Below are positions 1 to 12,111 of a stretch of 64,000 nucleotides of DNA, piece after piece. Origin of the DNA: Gordionus sp. m RMFG-2023 (lineage: Eukaryota; Nematomorpha; Gordioida; Chordodea; Parachordodidae); NCBI RefSeq assembly GCF_954871325.1, contig NC_088778.1, forward strand, positions 3,071,743 to 3,135,742, written 5' to 3'. The position numbers were made by a program, and so were the translations under genes. The notes under the pieces were generated by a model. That model searched no databases, was not told the origin of the DNA, and saw nothing but the letters and a program-made list of their open reading frames with translations. Every line of letters begins with the position of its first letter. Within the stretch, counting starts at the first letter, position 1.

Positions 1-772
1 CAGTACCTCCAGGAGTGGCCCAAAACAATAAATTAATCAATTTAGAACTTTTAGTAATTGGGAAAAAACTAGTTTTTTTTTTAAAATTAATTGAAATTTA
101 AAATAACTATAAATATTGCTTTAAGATTAACTTTATTCGGTAAAAAAAATTAAAACATGAACATTTATATACACTATTGAATTAAAAATATATATTAAAA
201 ACAAAAAAATACATATAATTAAAAGAAGGGAAATTAAGAAAAAACAAATGTGTTTTAATTTAGCTTACAATAAAAAAATCATTAAATAAAAATTATACCG
301 CCAAAATAGTTATACCAATAGCCACTCCTACAAGTATTTTAAATTTTTTTTAATCCCGAAATCATGCATGAAGATAATCATGTTCATCCATTAAACACTT
401 ATATAAATCCTCAGAAACAAATATTACTAATACTCTATAAACTGTTAAGGCTGACAGCTTATTACAAAATATTTTTATTGATATTGAAGGCAATCATTGT
501 ACACAATTTAAGTATGAAACCCTTATTCAAAATTTTATATACATTTATTTTTTAATTACCATTACCTTAAATTTCTTATGAATGTTTAAATTTGTCAAAG
601 TTATAGCACTTATTTAATATTCAATAAAAAGTGCAACAAAAAGTTTTGTTTTGATTATAATGTGTGAGTGATTTGTATTTAATTTAAGGAAGACTGCTAA
701 AATGACTTAAATCACATTTTATCAAAATTCATTAAATTTATAATAATTTTTATTATAGAAATATACAAAAGT

Positions 773-890
773 ATAAATATGAAGATAATATATAAAATTA
801 TAAATATGAAAATAATATATAAAATTATAAATATGAAAATAATATATAAAATTATAAATATGAAAATAATATATAAAATTATAAATATGA
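773..890. repeat. 27-bp tandem repeat, about 4-5 copies
   Basis: A unit built on ATATGAAAATAATATATAAA repeats with a 27-bp period; copies differ by only one or two bases. The minus-strand frame through it gives a repetitive peptide that is a by-product of the array, not a gene. Confidence 0.8.
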
Positions 891-939
891 AGGGAAAATT
901 TCATTTTAAATTCAAAAATTTGTTTCTGATTGACTATAT

Positions 940-1135
940 CATTTAACATATCTTGTGTGTTTGGCTCTAAATCCTAATAATAGATTACTATATAGTTCTA
1001 ATTTAATGTTACAATACTTGTGATGATATTTGTACATTTAATATATCTTGGATGTTTGGCTCTATTCCTAACATAGATTATTATATAGTTCCTATTTCAT
1101 GTTATAATACATGTGGAGATATTTGTACATTAATA
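940..1135. repeat. ~93-bp tandem duplication
   Basis: Two adjacent copies share the blocks TTTGGCTCTA, ATATAGTTC and GATATTTGTACAT in the same order. The copies have diverged, so the duplication is not recent. Confidence 0.7.
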
Positions 1136-1910
1136 GCATCCTTAGATTGTTTTAAACTGAAACTTGCTTCAGTGTGCTTACATATATCCTATACATTTTC
1201 TTTTAGCCAGTAAAGATCTTCAATAAATTTATGTAATATTTTAAATAAAAATGGGGAAAAAATAACTATTTTTTTAAATTTTTTAAAAAATGTGATTTTT
1301 AATTAATAAATTATATAAAAAAATCACCAAATAAAAATTATAGCATCAAAATAATTATATCAAATCAATATCTCCATAAAGTTGTTATAGAATTAGAATA
1401 ATTTTTTTTTTTGATTATTTAAATTTAAAAACTTTTTATTGAAGGAAATATTAAGCAGAAAAAATAATTTATGTCCTATATAAGAGTCTCCTTGAAAATT
1501 AAAAGGTATTAGTATAAATAATAATAACTCTTTAATTAAGTTCTATATCTCTTATAAATAATTTTGATCAGATAAATTTATGTTAGAATATTCAAGTACT
1601 TCACGAAAATTAGAAGACTGTTTTATATTAGCATTGTTTAACGGCCCCCATTAAAAATTTTTTACACGTATATAGCAGAAATGTTTGGATCTCTATTTGC
1701 TAAATCTCGAAACTAGCTTAATATTAATTTGGTTATAATCTTAATAAAAAAATCGACCCAAAATAACCTTTTATATGTATCCCTTATATTATTCAAAAAT
1801 TTATTGATCAGACCATAATTACTTCTTATATTTATTAATTTTTGGATTATAGAAAAGTATTTTTTTTTAAATAAAATATTTCTCTACTATTTAATGATTA
1901 ATATATATAT

Positions 1911-3562
1911 CAGAGACCTGCAGGCCCGGCCCTAAATCCAGCCCGGCCGTATTTAAAATTTTTTAAATATACCCGGGCCGGGCCTAAAAAATTTTTTTAA
2001 ACATATCCGGGCCAGGCCGGGCCTAAAAATTTTTTTTTAAAATATATCCGGGCCTATTTTACCAAATCAATCAAATAAAGGAATATCTTAAATAAGCCCC
2101 AATATTCAAGTATTATTAATATATTTTTTTATAATTCATATCTAAATTTTTAGAATATATTTGACCAAAACAATCAAATAAAGGAATATCACTTCTTGAA
2201 GTTTGTAATACCTTTCAAAGCGAAAAAGGAGAAATAAAATTGATTTTACTTAATATAAAGCATTTTTTAATTGAAAAATTTGTTTTACACAAGTATCATT
2301 TTATTTCTCTTTTTCTATGTCCCAAATTCAAGACGTATATAGTCAGGGACAGATCGCAAGATGATGGAAAACTATATAAAAGATTATATTAAATTACAAG
2401 AGGCTCAGGAAGTAAATAAAATACCATCGACCAGTCAAATTACGACTGTTGTTAAACAAACTGAATCGTTGCGATGGTAATTCTGGTAATATGTCAATAC
2501 CCGATGATGAATATTATAATTACATAAATAAAAAAATAGATGAAACATTTAAGGTGGATAATTTGTTAGAGTGGTGGGCGGCTCATCGAAGCGAATTTCC
2601 AATTTTAGCAAAATTGGCAATTCCTGCTTCAAGTGCAAGCTGTGGGCGGAATTTTTCCACTACGAGAATTCTTGAAGAAAGAAGAAGTAATCTTCAACCT
2701 GAAAAGGTAGATATGCTTCTCTTTCTTCATGATAATTTGTGAATTTTCAATATCTTTCTTGAGTATAGGGTTTCTTCAATCATGCTGGTTTTTTACTTTG
2801 CAAACTGTCAAATATTTATTGCATTTATTATATTTACCTTGAGTCATGAAAGTTTTTAATCCAACATTTTTCATTATTTTTTTTTACAATATTATATAAT
2901 ACAATTATTTTTGTTAAAAATTTATATTATAAAATAAATTATATTAATATTGTGCAATTAGATTATATTTTCAAAATACTATTTATTATACATGCATTTT
3001 TTTAAATAGCGATTTATTTTTATTTTATAAATTAAATAGTAAATTAAATACAATATATTATATTTTCAAAATATTTTCCATTTTTATAAATTAAATATTA
3101 GTTTTATTATTTTTAAATGCAATATAAAATATAGTATATGCTCAAAATATTATTACCATTTTTATGAATATTAGTTTTATTTTTATAAATGCAATATAAA
3201 ATATAGTATATGCTCAAAATATCCATTTTTATAAATAACAGTTTTATAATTTTTATAAATTCAATATAATATTCTCAAAATATTAGCTTTTTACATGTAT
3301 TTTTTAAATAATAAGCGATAATATTCGCTGAAAAATATGGTAAAATACCTCATAGGTGAATTTTTGTATATACCAGGTCGAATATAATTTTAAAAAATTC
3401 CGAGCCGGGCCTGAAATTTTTTTTTTAAAAAATATCCGGGATGGGCCTTAAATTTTTAATCCGGGCCGGGCCGTAAAAAATTTTTTTAAAAAATATCCTG
3501 GCCGGGCCGGAAAAATTTAAAACCGGGCCGGGCATTGCAAATGGTACCTCTGCAGGTCTCTG
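1911..3562 (+). mobile_element. hAT transposon with CCGGGCC-rich ends (copy 1)
   Basis: The ends are inverted repeats, CAGAGACCTGCAG on the left and its complement CTGCAGGTCTCTG on the right, flanked by ATATATAT on both sides, which fits an 8-bp hAT target duplication although the site is simple sequence. About 150 bp inside each end are packed with GGCCCGG/CCGGGCC motifs separated by A/T runs; these are probably transposase-binding sites, by analogy with subterminal repeats of other hATs. The interior encodes the C-terminal dimerisation region of a hAT transposase (2449-2742). At 1.65 kb it is too short for a full transposase and is an internally deleted copy. It matches the copy at 17777-19563. 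Confidence 0.88.
2449..2742 (+). CDS. hAT transposase C-terminal fragment (dimerisation domain)
   Basis: The frame reads YYNYINKKIDETFKVDNLLE, then WWAAHRSEFP, IPASSASCGRNFSTTRI and RRSNLQPEKVDMLLFLHDNL before the stop. This is the characteristic hAT family C-terminal dimerisation block that ends these transposases. A few residues usually found between the Leu-Ala-Lys-Leu and Ile-Pro-Ala-Ser segments appear to be missing. A neighbouring frame just upstream (about 2361-2477) also looks like transposase and is shifted relative to this one, so this copy is not a working gene. Without catalytic and DNA-binding parts it can at most give a truncated product. Confidence 0.85.
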   Translation: MLNKLNRCDGNSGNMSIPDDEYYNYINKKIDETFKVDNLLEWWAAHRSEFPILAKLAIPASSASCGRNFSTTRILEERRSNLQPEKVDMLLFLHDNL

Positions 3563-3837
3563 ATATATATATATATATAGAATAGATATTTTTGATTTAA
3601 AAACTATTAATTAATATAAAAACTATATAAAAAATTTAAAAAAAGGTTATAAAATATTGTAATCTCTATTAAAAATAATGAACATGAGGAAGTGCATCTA
3701 GGGTATGGAATCATATATTCTTTTTTTTTTAATTTCGAATTCCATTAAAAATGAAAAGTTAAAGATTTTTAAAAAAATCTATTATGCATTATTATTTTCT
3801 AATCATATACACCCCTACCATGATTGAGCCATAGAGT

Positions 3838-4060
3838 CGAATTTAGGGTCGGATATAAATAAAAGACCACAACTTTGGGTCGTATTGAATAAAAACCCGA
3901 TTGGGTCTGTCGAAAAACAAAGACCAAGATTTTGGGTCATGGTCATTTTTTACGACCCTGGGTTGAAATCGCAAAAAACAACCCAAATTTTGTATCCAGG
4001 TCGAGAAAAATGGACCCATGTTTTGTATCGAAGACCCAAATTTTGGATCCGGCGTTTTAA
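3838..4060. repeat. degenerate tandem motif TTTTGGGTC
   Basis: Variants of TTTTGGGTC, GGGTCGTATT and GACCCAAATTTTG recur five or more times on both strands in about 220 bp. Both strands are open here for 60-80 codons, but the peptides are only translations of the repeat. The source family is not recognised. Confidence 0.5.
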
Positions 4061-4367
4061 CGAAACTATTATATAAATTACACATATTATGTTATCGACA
4101 AGGGCATTCGCGTAAACAAAGAGGAGCGGGGAGGGAGTTTTTCCCCTTTAGCAAATTTGTCAGTTATTTTACAAACTCTTTTCCTCTTATCCTTAAAAAA
4201 AAATATTTACGGTGAAAAAATTCCACACATAAATCTTTCCCCATTTACTAAAAAATCCTGTATGCCTACGTGGCAGGATTTGATCCAATTTATAAAAAAA
4301 AAAAAATGAAATTTATACGAAATAATTTAACTTGAATAAAAATATTAACCTTTAAATTTAACAAAAC

Positions 4368-4370
<3 letters not shown>

Positions 4371-4426
<56 letters not shown>

Positions 4427-4431
4427 AGAAA
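4371..4431. repeat. (GAAA)n microsatellite
   Basis: About fifteen GAAA units with one imperfect unit near the right end. Confidence 0.95.
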
Positions 4432-5027
4432 GATAGCTTAATTTTAAGAAAATCTAGTATGGCATACTCGAAAAGGGACGATATTTCCGGCGTGAAATGT
4501 AGGAAACATTATCTGCGACCTAATATAAGAAGTTGTGCTAGAAAATCTTCAATGTTCATGGATATAGAATTATCGTTTTCCTTGATTGGGCATTGGTTGA
4601 AGTAGAGGCTCAGAGAATAAAAAAAAATCTAGCAAAAAAAACAAAAAATTATTTAAAAAATTTAAAATACAAAAAATAAAATAAAATAAAATAAAACGGA
4701 GAAAAATGTATGCGTAAATATAAATAAAGAATATTTTAAAAATTATTTAAAAAATTAAATAATATATGTTTAAAACATAATTAAATAATATTATTTTTTT
4801 TAACTAACTTCTCTTCTACTTTACATTAAAAAACCCGCTTTACAATAAAAAAAACATACTTTTGTACGCATGTGATTTTCATAAAAATTTTCCTAAAAGT
4901 TTAATTTATTTATTTAGTGTTATTTTCAAATGTGTTATATCGTCGTCACCCCTGCAAGAACTCGTAAGCATTTTTTTTCACAATATACGTTTTTTGGATA
5001 AATGGGTTCATCTTATATTAAATATTT

Positions 5028-5227
<200 letters not shown>

Positions 5228-6119
5228 GCAATTAATTAAGATAAAAAGTCATGTTTAAATATATATAGAAAAAAAATTGTGTTGGAAATTTAATTTTAAA
5301 ATAAAATAATGATATTTTTTTAAAAAAAAATTTCTAAAGTAATTTTAACAAACAAAAGTTGAAATATAAGAATATTAATTATCGAATAGGAATACTATTT
5401 TTTTTCAATTTAAATGAAAACTCCCACCAATCTTCGTGGAGAATTCAGAGACCAAAAAGAATACGCAAATTAGCGAAAACAATTAATTTAACAAAGAAAA
5501 AATGGATATAGTTAGTCACCTTACAAACAACAAATTTGAAATGTTTACGCATCGGTTAATAAATCTAGAACGCGACACATTAACAGAAATAAATGTAGAT
5601 CCTCTAAAGGAACACAATATTCATAAAAAGAGGAATTAAGAAGAAAAAAAAGAGACTCTTCCATAATTGAGAAAGATACATCATTAGCTTATTAATGGCA
5701 AATAACACTTTTACTACATCCATGAGATAATAGTAAATTTGTCCCCTAACAACCATTATTAAAAGATCCATTAGTATTTATTTTATAGTTATAAAAGTTT
5801 AAAAAAAAAATTGCGAGAAATGATAAATAATAATATAAATTTCTTATGAATAAATACAATAACCGGGAAATAAATTTATCTGGGCCGAACCTGAGAATTT
5901 TGTCATCTGCAAACCTCTGCCATGCATTACCCTTATAAATATAGAAAAATGTCTATTTTGTAACTTTATAAATATTACATATTAATGGAAAGTATGAAAT
6001 TATGTTGTGCCAACATTAATATAAAAAAAGGAAAAAAAAATATATTCCTATTTTATATAACCATTACATCCATTATATTTTTCTTGACAACTATTTTTTT
6101 TATATATGTATATGTCGTA
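5228..6119. other. intergenic sequence with a hAT end fragment
   Basis: No gene seen. Around 5862-5925 there is a GC-rich scrap (GGGCCGAACCTGAGAATTTT, then CTGCAAACCTCTG) that resembles the right end of the CCGGGCC hAT family and is probably a decayed solo end. Confidence 0.45.
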
Positions 6120-6430
6120 TCGGGATTCAGAATCCGTGGAGATTCAGAATCTCTTGATTTTAAATCCTTTACCGAGGGCGAATTAAAAAAAATTTAAACC
6201 GGAAGTGTATTCTAGCATGTGTAGCCCATAAATTTCAGCCAATTTTGCCACGAACTTTAGAATTACTTCTAATTTATATTAATTTTTATATTGGATTTTT
6301 CATGTAAATTAAAAAAAAATTACCAAAATGTCTATGGCTGAAATTCATAGAAATACTCTACGCATGCTAGAATACATTTATGGTTAAATCGGATAAAATT
6401 TTTCTAAATCGCCCGAGATTCCGAATTCCC
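6120..6430. mobile_element. MITE-like inverted-repeat element, ~310 bp
   Basis: The two halves are imperfect inverted repeats: GTATTCTAGCATGTGTAG and AAATTTCAGCC on the left reappear as complements near 6325-6380, and the tips GGGATTCAGAATC and GATTCCGAATTCCC also pair. No coding capacity. I could not fix a target duplication, so the superfamily is open. Confidence 0.65.
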
Positions 6431-7160
6431 ATAAGTCATTACTTAATTTATGGATTTATCAATAAATAATAATAAAATAAAATAATTTTCTTTGAATTAT
6501 ATTTGCAAATTGAGGTTTAACATGATTCAATTTGATACTTTCTTGGGAGGATAGGATTCTTAGTTAATATATAACATATAGTAAATTATTATGTGTCAGA
6601 AAAAAATTAGGGTAAAAAAAATTAAAAATCTAAATGGTCAGATAAAATGTAGCATCTTTCAATTATATATATATATAATATATATATATCTAATAAATAC
6701 ATTTAATAAATTTTGTTACCTAAAAATAATATTTAATACTTGTGATATATGAAATTCTTAAATTTTTTAAGGGGGTCAATGGTAAATTTGGTGGTTCAGA
6801 ATGTTTTACAAATTGGAGCAGCATTTTCTTTAAAGATATCTATAAATAATTCAAAATGGTAGTGGCAAAATTTAAATGAGCTCCACTAATATACGTAATC
6901 AAAATTTTAGATATATGCAAGCGCAAAGCGTGTGTTTTTGAACAAGGGAAGGGGGGGGGGTCCCGAGTTTGATGATGATAGGTGTGGCAAAAAAAACATT
7001 AGGTTATTATAATCTCCTTGAATTTTAATACTTTAAGATGATACTAAAACGATCATGTTTTGATTATGGAGATGAGAGAACTCCAAATCAACCTCTTTCT
7101 TCAGTATAAAAATATGGACGATATTAAAAAATATATTTCATGGAAAGGGAAGCAGTAAAC
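6431..7160. other. intergenic sequence, no gene seen
   Basis: It contains a TA-dinucleotide run near 6665-6690 and a ten-G run near 6951. Nothing coding is visible. Confidence 0.5.
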
Positions 7161-7221
7161 AATATTAACTTGAAATTCTAAAAAAAACATATATCAAAAT
7201 TTTAATGCTCTTTTTTTCTCT

Positions 7222-10158
7222 TTAGCTTTCACCTTTTCTGGTGGTAAGCTCCTTCAACATCTCTCTCCACTTTATGTTATTCATACAATCTCTTTTATCT
7301 ATTTTATACTTCTTTATATTGGCTCTAACTTTATGGCCCCATTGAAGTTTTGGCCTTCCTCTTTTACGTTTGCCCATCACTTCCAAACTTTCAACTTTAT
7401 TTCCTATGTAGTTCATAGGCCTTCTCATTGTGTGCCCATACCACCTAAGTCTGTTTACCATTAACTTAGTCTTAATGGGCACTACCTTTAAACTATTTAG
7501 TATTCTTGTACTGCGCACCTTATCCTTTCTTGTTACCCCAGCAATCATCCTCAGCATTCTCATCTCCATAGTTTGTAGACTTCTCTCGTCTGATTCTTTG
7601 GTTGGCCATGTTTCCGAACTATATAGAATAGTTGGTTGTACTATGGAACTGTAGATTTTTCCCTTTAATCTGTGTGGGATTCTTTTGTCAAATAGCACTC
7701 CAGATAAAGATCTCCACTTTAACCACCCTTGATTAATCTTATTCTTTATCTCTTTTTCTATTGTGCCGTTTGTTTGTATAGTGGAGCCCAAATATTTGCA
7801 GCTTTTAATTGCGGATATCTGCCAATCATTTATATCAATACTCTCCGTTTCATCTCCTCCTATCACCATATACTCCGTCTTTTCTCTATTTACTTTTAAT
7901 CCGTGCGTTTCTAGGATATTTATCCAATTCACTAACCTTTCTTTCATTTCATCCTTGGATTCGGCAAGTATCACAATATCATCTGCAAATATCATATTCC
8001 ACGGGACTGTTTGAGGTATAGACTGTGCTAATACATCTATTACTGTAATGAAGAGAAGTGGGCTGAGAGCCGACCCTTGATGAACTCCTTCGGCTATTGT
8101 GAAGCCTGCTGAAGTACCTGTTGTGCTACGGACCATTGTTGTATGTCCCATATACATATCCTGTATTATTCTTATATATTTTTCGGGAACTTTTTTGTGG
8201 CGTAGCGCCCACCAGATAAGTTTTCTTGGGATTCTATCGAAGGCCTTTTCTAGATCGAGAAAGACCATGTGTAGCTTTTTGTTCTTTTCTCTGTATTTTT
8301 CACTCATTTGCCTAATTGCATGGATAGCATCGGTTGTTGATCTTCCAGGCATAAAGCCAAACTGTGTCTCTCCTATTTCGATTATATCTCTTAATCTTTT
8401 TTCTATTATTTTTTCGTATAGTTTTAGACAGTGTGACATTAGTTTTATGCCCCTGTAATTTTGACAATTGTGTGGATCCCCTTTATTTTTGAAGATAGGA
8501 ACTAGATAGCTCTTCCTCCATTTTTGGGGAACCTCTTCATTTCCAAGTATTTTATTGTACAGATTTGTGAGGAGATGTATTCCATCATCTCCTAGTGCTT
8601 TAAGGCTTTCTATTGGAATATCGTCTGGACCCCTAGCTTTGTTGTTTTTCATATGCTTGAGGCATGTGATTATTTCTTGTTCCGTTATAGGTTGTACAAG
8701 GTTTTGACAAGGGGAGTGTTCATCGAGATGCAATATGTGGGAATTAAAGTTGAGAAGCTCCTGAAAATATTCTTTCCATCTATTCATTATTTCTTTTTCC
8801 TTTATTATCAATTTCCCATCTTTATTTTTGATTACTTTCGGAGCTCCGTTTATATCCCTAGAGTTCTTTTCTCGCTGTTTGGCTAATCTGTATATTTTAT
8901 TTTGCCCTTCTTTGGTATGTAGATCTTCGTACATGTCATCGTATGCCATAGATTTGGCCCTAGCCACCGCCTTTGTAGCTAATCTCTTGGATTTTTTGTA
9001 TCTTGACTTGTCATCTGCATTTTTGGATTTGTACCATATTTTATAAAGGGCTTTTTTCTCCTGTATAGTGGTTTGTACCTCTTGATTCCACCACCATAGT
9101 TCTTTGTGTGATTTGTTGCCTCCTCTTGTCAAGCCTAGCGTCGATTTTGCAGTGTCTATTAATCTGGATGAAAGGTCTGTCCAGATTTTTTCACTGACTT
9201 GTGAGCAATTTATTGTTTCAATGTTTGCATTGATTGCAAAGGCATCTGTCATTGTTTTTAATTTGCCCCATTTGATGCATGGTTCCAGTTTTATCTTATT
9301 TTGAGTGGATTTATTTGAGATTTGTAAATCCATGATTAGTAGCTTGTGTTGTGCGGCGATATCTTCTCCTGGGATGACTTTGCAGTCTATTACATCTTTT
9401 AATCTTCTGCGAGAGATTAGCATGTAATCTATCTGTGTTTTCCTAGTACCACTTTCATATGTTATTAAATGACTGTCTTTTTTCCTATAGTAGGTGTTGG
9501 TTAAGGCAAGGTCGAAGGCTTGCGCAAATTTCAGTACGTGCTCTCCTTCATCATTTCTTTCTCCGTATCCAAAACCACCATGATGCCTTTTGTAGCTATC
9601 TCTTGCTTTCCCCACATGCGCATTTAAGTCACCACCAATTATGACTAGGTCATCCTTAGGGATTTCCATTACAGCTTCATCAAGGATAGCTCTAAAGTCA
9701 TCTTTCTCTTCTTCCTTGCAACCCGTTTGAGGAGCATATACTGATAGGATGTGTAGTATTGATTGACCAATGCAGAGTTTTATCTTCATTAGTCTATCAG
9801 AGATCCTGTTGACTTCTACTACTGAAGAGGTTAGGTCTTGGCTGAGGATGATGCCGACACCGTTCCTATTGCTAACAAGTCCATTATAGTACAATTTATA
9901 CCCATCTCCAATCATCAAAGTTTTCTGTCCTTTCCATTTCGTCTCTTGTATACACGCTATATCAACTTTTCTCTTGTTCAACATTGATGCCAATTCTCTC
10001 GTCTTACCTTTAAGCGTCCCAATATTCAAACTTGCCAGTCTTGTCTTCTTTGCTTTGACCTTTACTTTATTTTTCACAGGATGGAGGTCTACACCCTGCG
10101 CGTCGCATGGAGGGAACGCCCTAGCTTTCATATTCATATTTTCATTTGTGTCCTTCAT
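7222..10158 (-). CDS. LINE ORF2: apurinic-type endonuclease plus reverse transcriptase
   Basis: Copies the element's RNA into DNA at a nick it makes itself (target-primed reverse transcription). Residues about 40-280 form an exonuclease/endonuclease/phosphatase fold: SLNIGTL (Asn45), QETKW (Glu72), IIGGDLNAHVG (Asp177/Asn179), IDYMLISRR (Asp244) and a terminal AAQHKLL in place of the usual Ser-Asp-His. Residues about 500-800 are the reverse transcriptase: KARGPDDIPIE, IFKNKGDPHNCQNYRGI, FGFMPGRSTTDAI, FLDLEKAFDRIPR, GVHQGSALSPLLF and the catalytic FADDIVILAES (Asp726/727). The C-terminus has the conserved RLRWYGHTMRR region of RTE-like elements. In gene sets this family is often mislabelled craniofacial development protein 2. 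The start at 10158 is the first Met; full length fits the family. Confidence 0.92.
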   Translation of the reverse strand: MKDTNENMNMKARAFPPCDAQGVDLHPVKNKVKVKAKKTRLASLNIGTLKGKTRELASMLNKRKVDIACIQETKWKGQKTLMIGDGYKLYYNGLVSNRNGVGIILSQDLTSSVVEVNRISDRLMKIKLCIGQSILHILSVYAPQTGCKEEEKDDFRAILDEAVMEIPKDDLVIIGGDLNAHVGKARDSYKRHHGGFGYGERNDEGEHVLKFAQAFDLALTNTYYRKKDSHLITYESGTRKTQIDYMLISRRRLKDVIDCKVIPGEDIAAQHKLLIMDLQISNKSTQNKIKLEPCIKWGKLKTMTDAFAINANIETINCSQVSEKIWTDLSSRLIDTAKSTLGLTRGGNKSHKELWWWNQEVQTTIQEKKALYKIWYKSKNADDKSRYKKSKRLATKAVARAKSMAYDDMYEDLHTKEGQNKIYRLAKQREKNSRDINGAPKVIKNKDGKLIIKEKEIMNRWKEYFQELLNFNSHILHLDEHSPCQNLVQPITEQEIITCLKHMKNNKARGPDDIPIESLKALGDDGIHLLTNLYNKILGNEEVPQKWRKSYLVPIFKNKGDPHNCQNYRGIKLMSHCLKLYEKIIEKRLRDIIEIGETQFGFMPGRSTTDAIHAIRQMSEKYREKNKKLHMVFLDLEKAFDRIPRKLIWWALRHKKVPEKYIRIIQDMYMGHTTMVRSTTGTSAGFTIAEGVHQGSALSPLLFITVIDVLAQSIPQTVPWNMIFADDIVILAESKDEMKERLVNWINILETHGLKVNREKTEYMVIGGDETESIDINDWQISAIKSCKYLGSTIQTNGTIEKEIKNKINQGWLKWRSLSGVLFDKRIPHRLKGKIYSSIVQPTILYSSETWPTKESDERSLQTMEMRMLRMIAGVTRKDKVRSTRILNSLKVVPIKTKLMVNRLRWYGHTMRRPMNYIGNKVESLEVMGKRKRGRPKLQWGHKVRANIKKYKIDKRDCMNNIKWREMLKELTTRKGES

Positions 10159-10300
10159 TTGTTTATTGGACAGGTATCCTTAGCACCCGGCTGTCCAGGC
10201 CTGTCGGTGACCGGGGTGTCATCTCTAAGCTCCGAAATTCATCATACCATATGTCTTTACACATCAGTCATCGAAGAAAAACTTGAAAGTTTTTATGGTT
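7222..10300 (-). mobile_element. RTE-type LINE, apparently coding-intact
   Basis: The core is an uninterrupted 978-codon ORF (7222-10158). The 5' leader continues to about 10300 (minus strand, includes a GC-richer stretch with CCGGTCACCGACAGGCC), followed by a tRNA-like sequence. The 3' UTR after the stop is very short, as is usual for RTE elements. I could not locate a target duplication or 3' simple-repeat tail with confidence. The absence of stops over nearly 3 kb suggests a young insertion. Confidence 0.85.
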
Positions 10301-10302
10301 CT

Positions 10303-10378
10303 TACCAGGATTGAACCCGCGTCCTTGTTCATACTCGTGTTTCCAAGCCTACATCTTACCCATTAGGCTTAAATATTT
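10303..10378 (-). repeat. tRNA-like (SINE-type) Pol III promoter sequence
   Basis: Read on the minus strand it carries an A-box-like segment (AAGCCTAATGGGTAAGATG) and a B box (GGGTTCAATCC) at tRNA spacing, followed by a CTGGTAAGAACCA end. Stems are imperfect, so it is a tRNA-derived SINE head or pseudo-tRNA, not a functional tRNA. It lies immediately 5' of the LINE leader in the same orientation. Confidence 0.6.
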
Positions 10379-10379
10379 T

Positions 10380-12111
10380 ACGAAAAAATTAGAGATTAAT
10401 TCTACCTAGCAAGAAGGGGAACTGAATTTGAAGAGATTCAGGAGGTTGGTTGCAGAAGATAATTCTGTCTCCGTTGAAAAATGTAAACTACATTATGGAA
10501 TGAGGAAGATGAATAAATATTGATCAGTTACCATGTCTCAAGTTAAAAATTAGTTTTCGATCAAAGTTTATATATAATATAAAATTTTAATAGTATTTAT
10601 TTTAAAAATTATTAGATAGGTGTCACTGGTTCCTATTTTTTTCAGACAGAAATTCTATTTATCAGTCTACATGACATCCTCTAAGCAGAATTAGAGAGAA
10701 GAAAATAAATATATTATTTAGATTTAAGAATATCACACTCATTTTATTTAATTTTAAAAAAAATGGCTATACCTAAAATAAAAATATAAAGTAAATTATA
10801 TTAACAGTAACAGGGTTATTTTAAAAAATAATATATTATACATAATACATTTTACCTTTTTAATTATGGAAATTATTTCGGAATTATTACGCAAAGCAGA
10901 CGATAAATTTTTTAATAATTGTTAACGCTCGAAATATCCACCAAAAAAAAATTTAAAAATTAATATTTAGCAAAAAGCTCAACAAAACTGCAAAAATATA
11001 AGAACGAAGGTTAATAAATCTAAAATAAAACAGTGTAATAAATAATTTTCCAGATTTTTGTTATTTTACTTGGGAAGTTTAATTTTTTTTTTACTTCCTC
11101 TAAGTAACAAAATTACATTCCAAGCTGTATATCAATTAATTAAAAATTAACCCAAAACCAAATTATTTTTGTTAGAGCTTTTTCCCATTCTTTATTTTTA
11201 AAAATATGGGAATCAGCAATTCCTGACTTTTTTCAAATATTTTGAAATGGAATGACTAGATTCGAACAACACCTGGTATGAAGGTTTTAAGCACTTTACA
11301 CCCCTAGCATAAGCAATGTCAAGCAATCGAGTAATTAAAGATAAAAATACCCTTTGAGAACGCTTCCCTTTATTCCATTTTAAAATTGTTGATATGAAGA
11401 TGGTTTAAAAAATGGTATTTAGCCTATACCACTTTTCAAAAAGAGTTATTGTGTCATTCCAACAATTACTTTAGGAAATTATAACTTTAATTTATGGAAA
11501 TGTTGTAAATATTTAATTAAATTTATATTCATAAATCTCTTTTATAAATAAGGTTTTTACAGCTATGATGAATTCTAGGAGAAGCATTTCTTCTTTATCA
11601 GTTAAATACATTTTTTGATACCTTGGGAATACTAAAAAATACATTCATTTCGGCATCGATGTCAAGGGTGTGTTGTTAAACGGCTCGTTTTGAGCCGATT
11701 TTTAAGAACGGCTAACTCAATACTTCATCCAGAAAAATATTACCCAAGCCTGAAGATTTTGCTGATAGGAGGAACAAAGGTCTAGATAGACACTAATCAA
11801 GGGGCATCTCTAACTATGTGTTTTGGGTCCCTAAAAAAATGTAAGAGCAACAACGAGATAATTATTTAAAACGATTATAAATACCTTTATAAACCTTTTT
11901 ATAATTAATCATTTCATAATAATTAAATTGAAGAATTTTGAGTATCAAGGGCATAAAAATATAACTTTTTTTTTTGAAATATTGGCAAAAAAAAAATAAA
12001 TATATTATTTTTTTATATTTAATTGATTTTTAAAAATTCGTCAATAATTAATCTAATAATTAACTTCTTTTTAAATTTAATTTAATTTTAAAAATATTTA
12101 TTCCCCAATTT
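10380..12111. other. intergenic sequence upstream of the SOUL gene
   Basis: No gene recognised. At about 11671-11830 there is one end of the second MITE family (GTTGTTAAACGGCTCG ... GAGCCGATTTTTAAGAACGG, then AAGCCTGAAGATTTTGCTGA), a truncated copy of the element seen at 14261 and 24203. Confidence 0.5.

Larger units (their letters stand above)
1..1910. other. AT-rich intergenic sequence, no gene seen
   Basis: No open frame here resembles a protein. The stretch holds two short tandem repeats listed separately and otherwise looks like unconstrained AT-rich DNA. Confidence 0.5.

Noticed and set aside
722-949. 75-codon minus-strand gene
   Set aside because: The peptide is a repeated Tyr-Asn-Phe-Ile unit produced by the 27-bp tandem repeat.
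7430-9644. Several plus-strand frames of 60-119 codons
   Set aside because: All lie opposite the 978-codon LINE ORF and show no family features.
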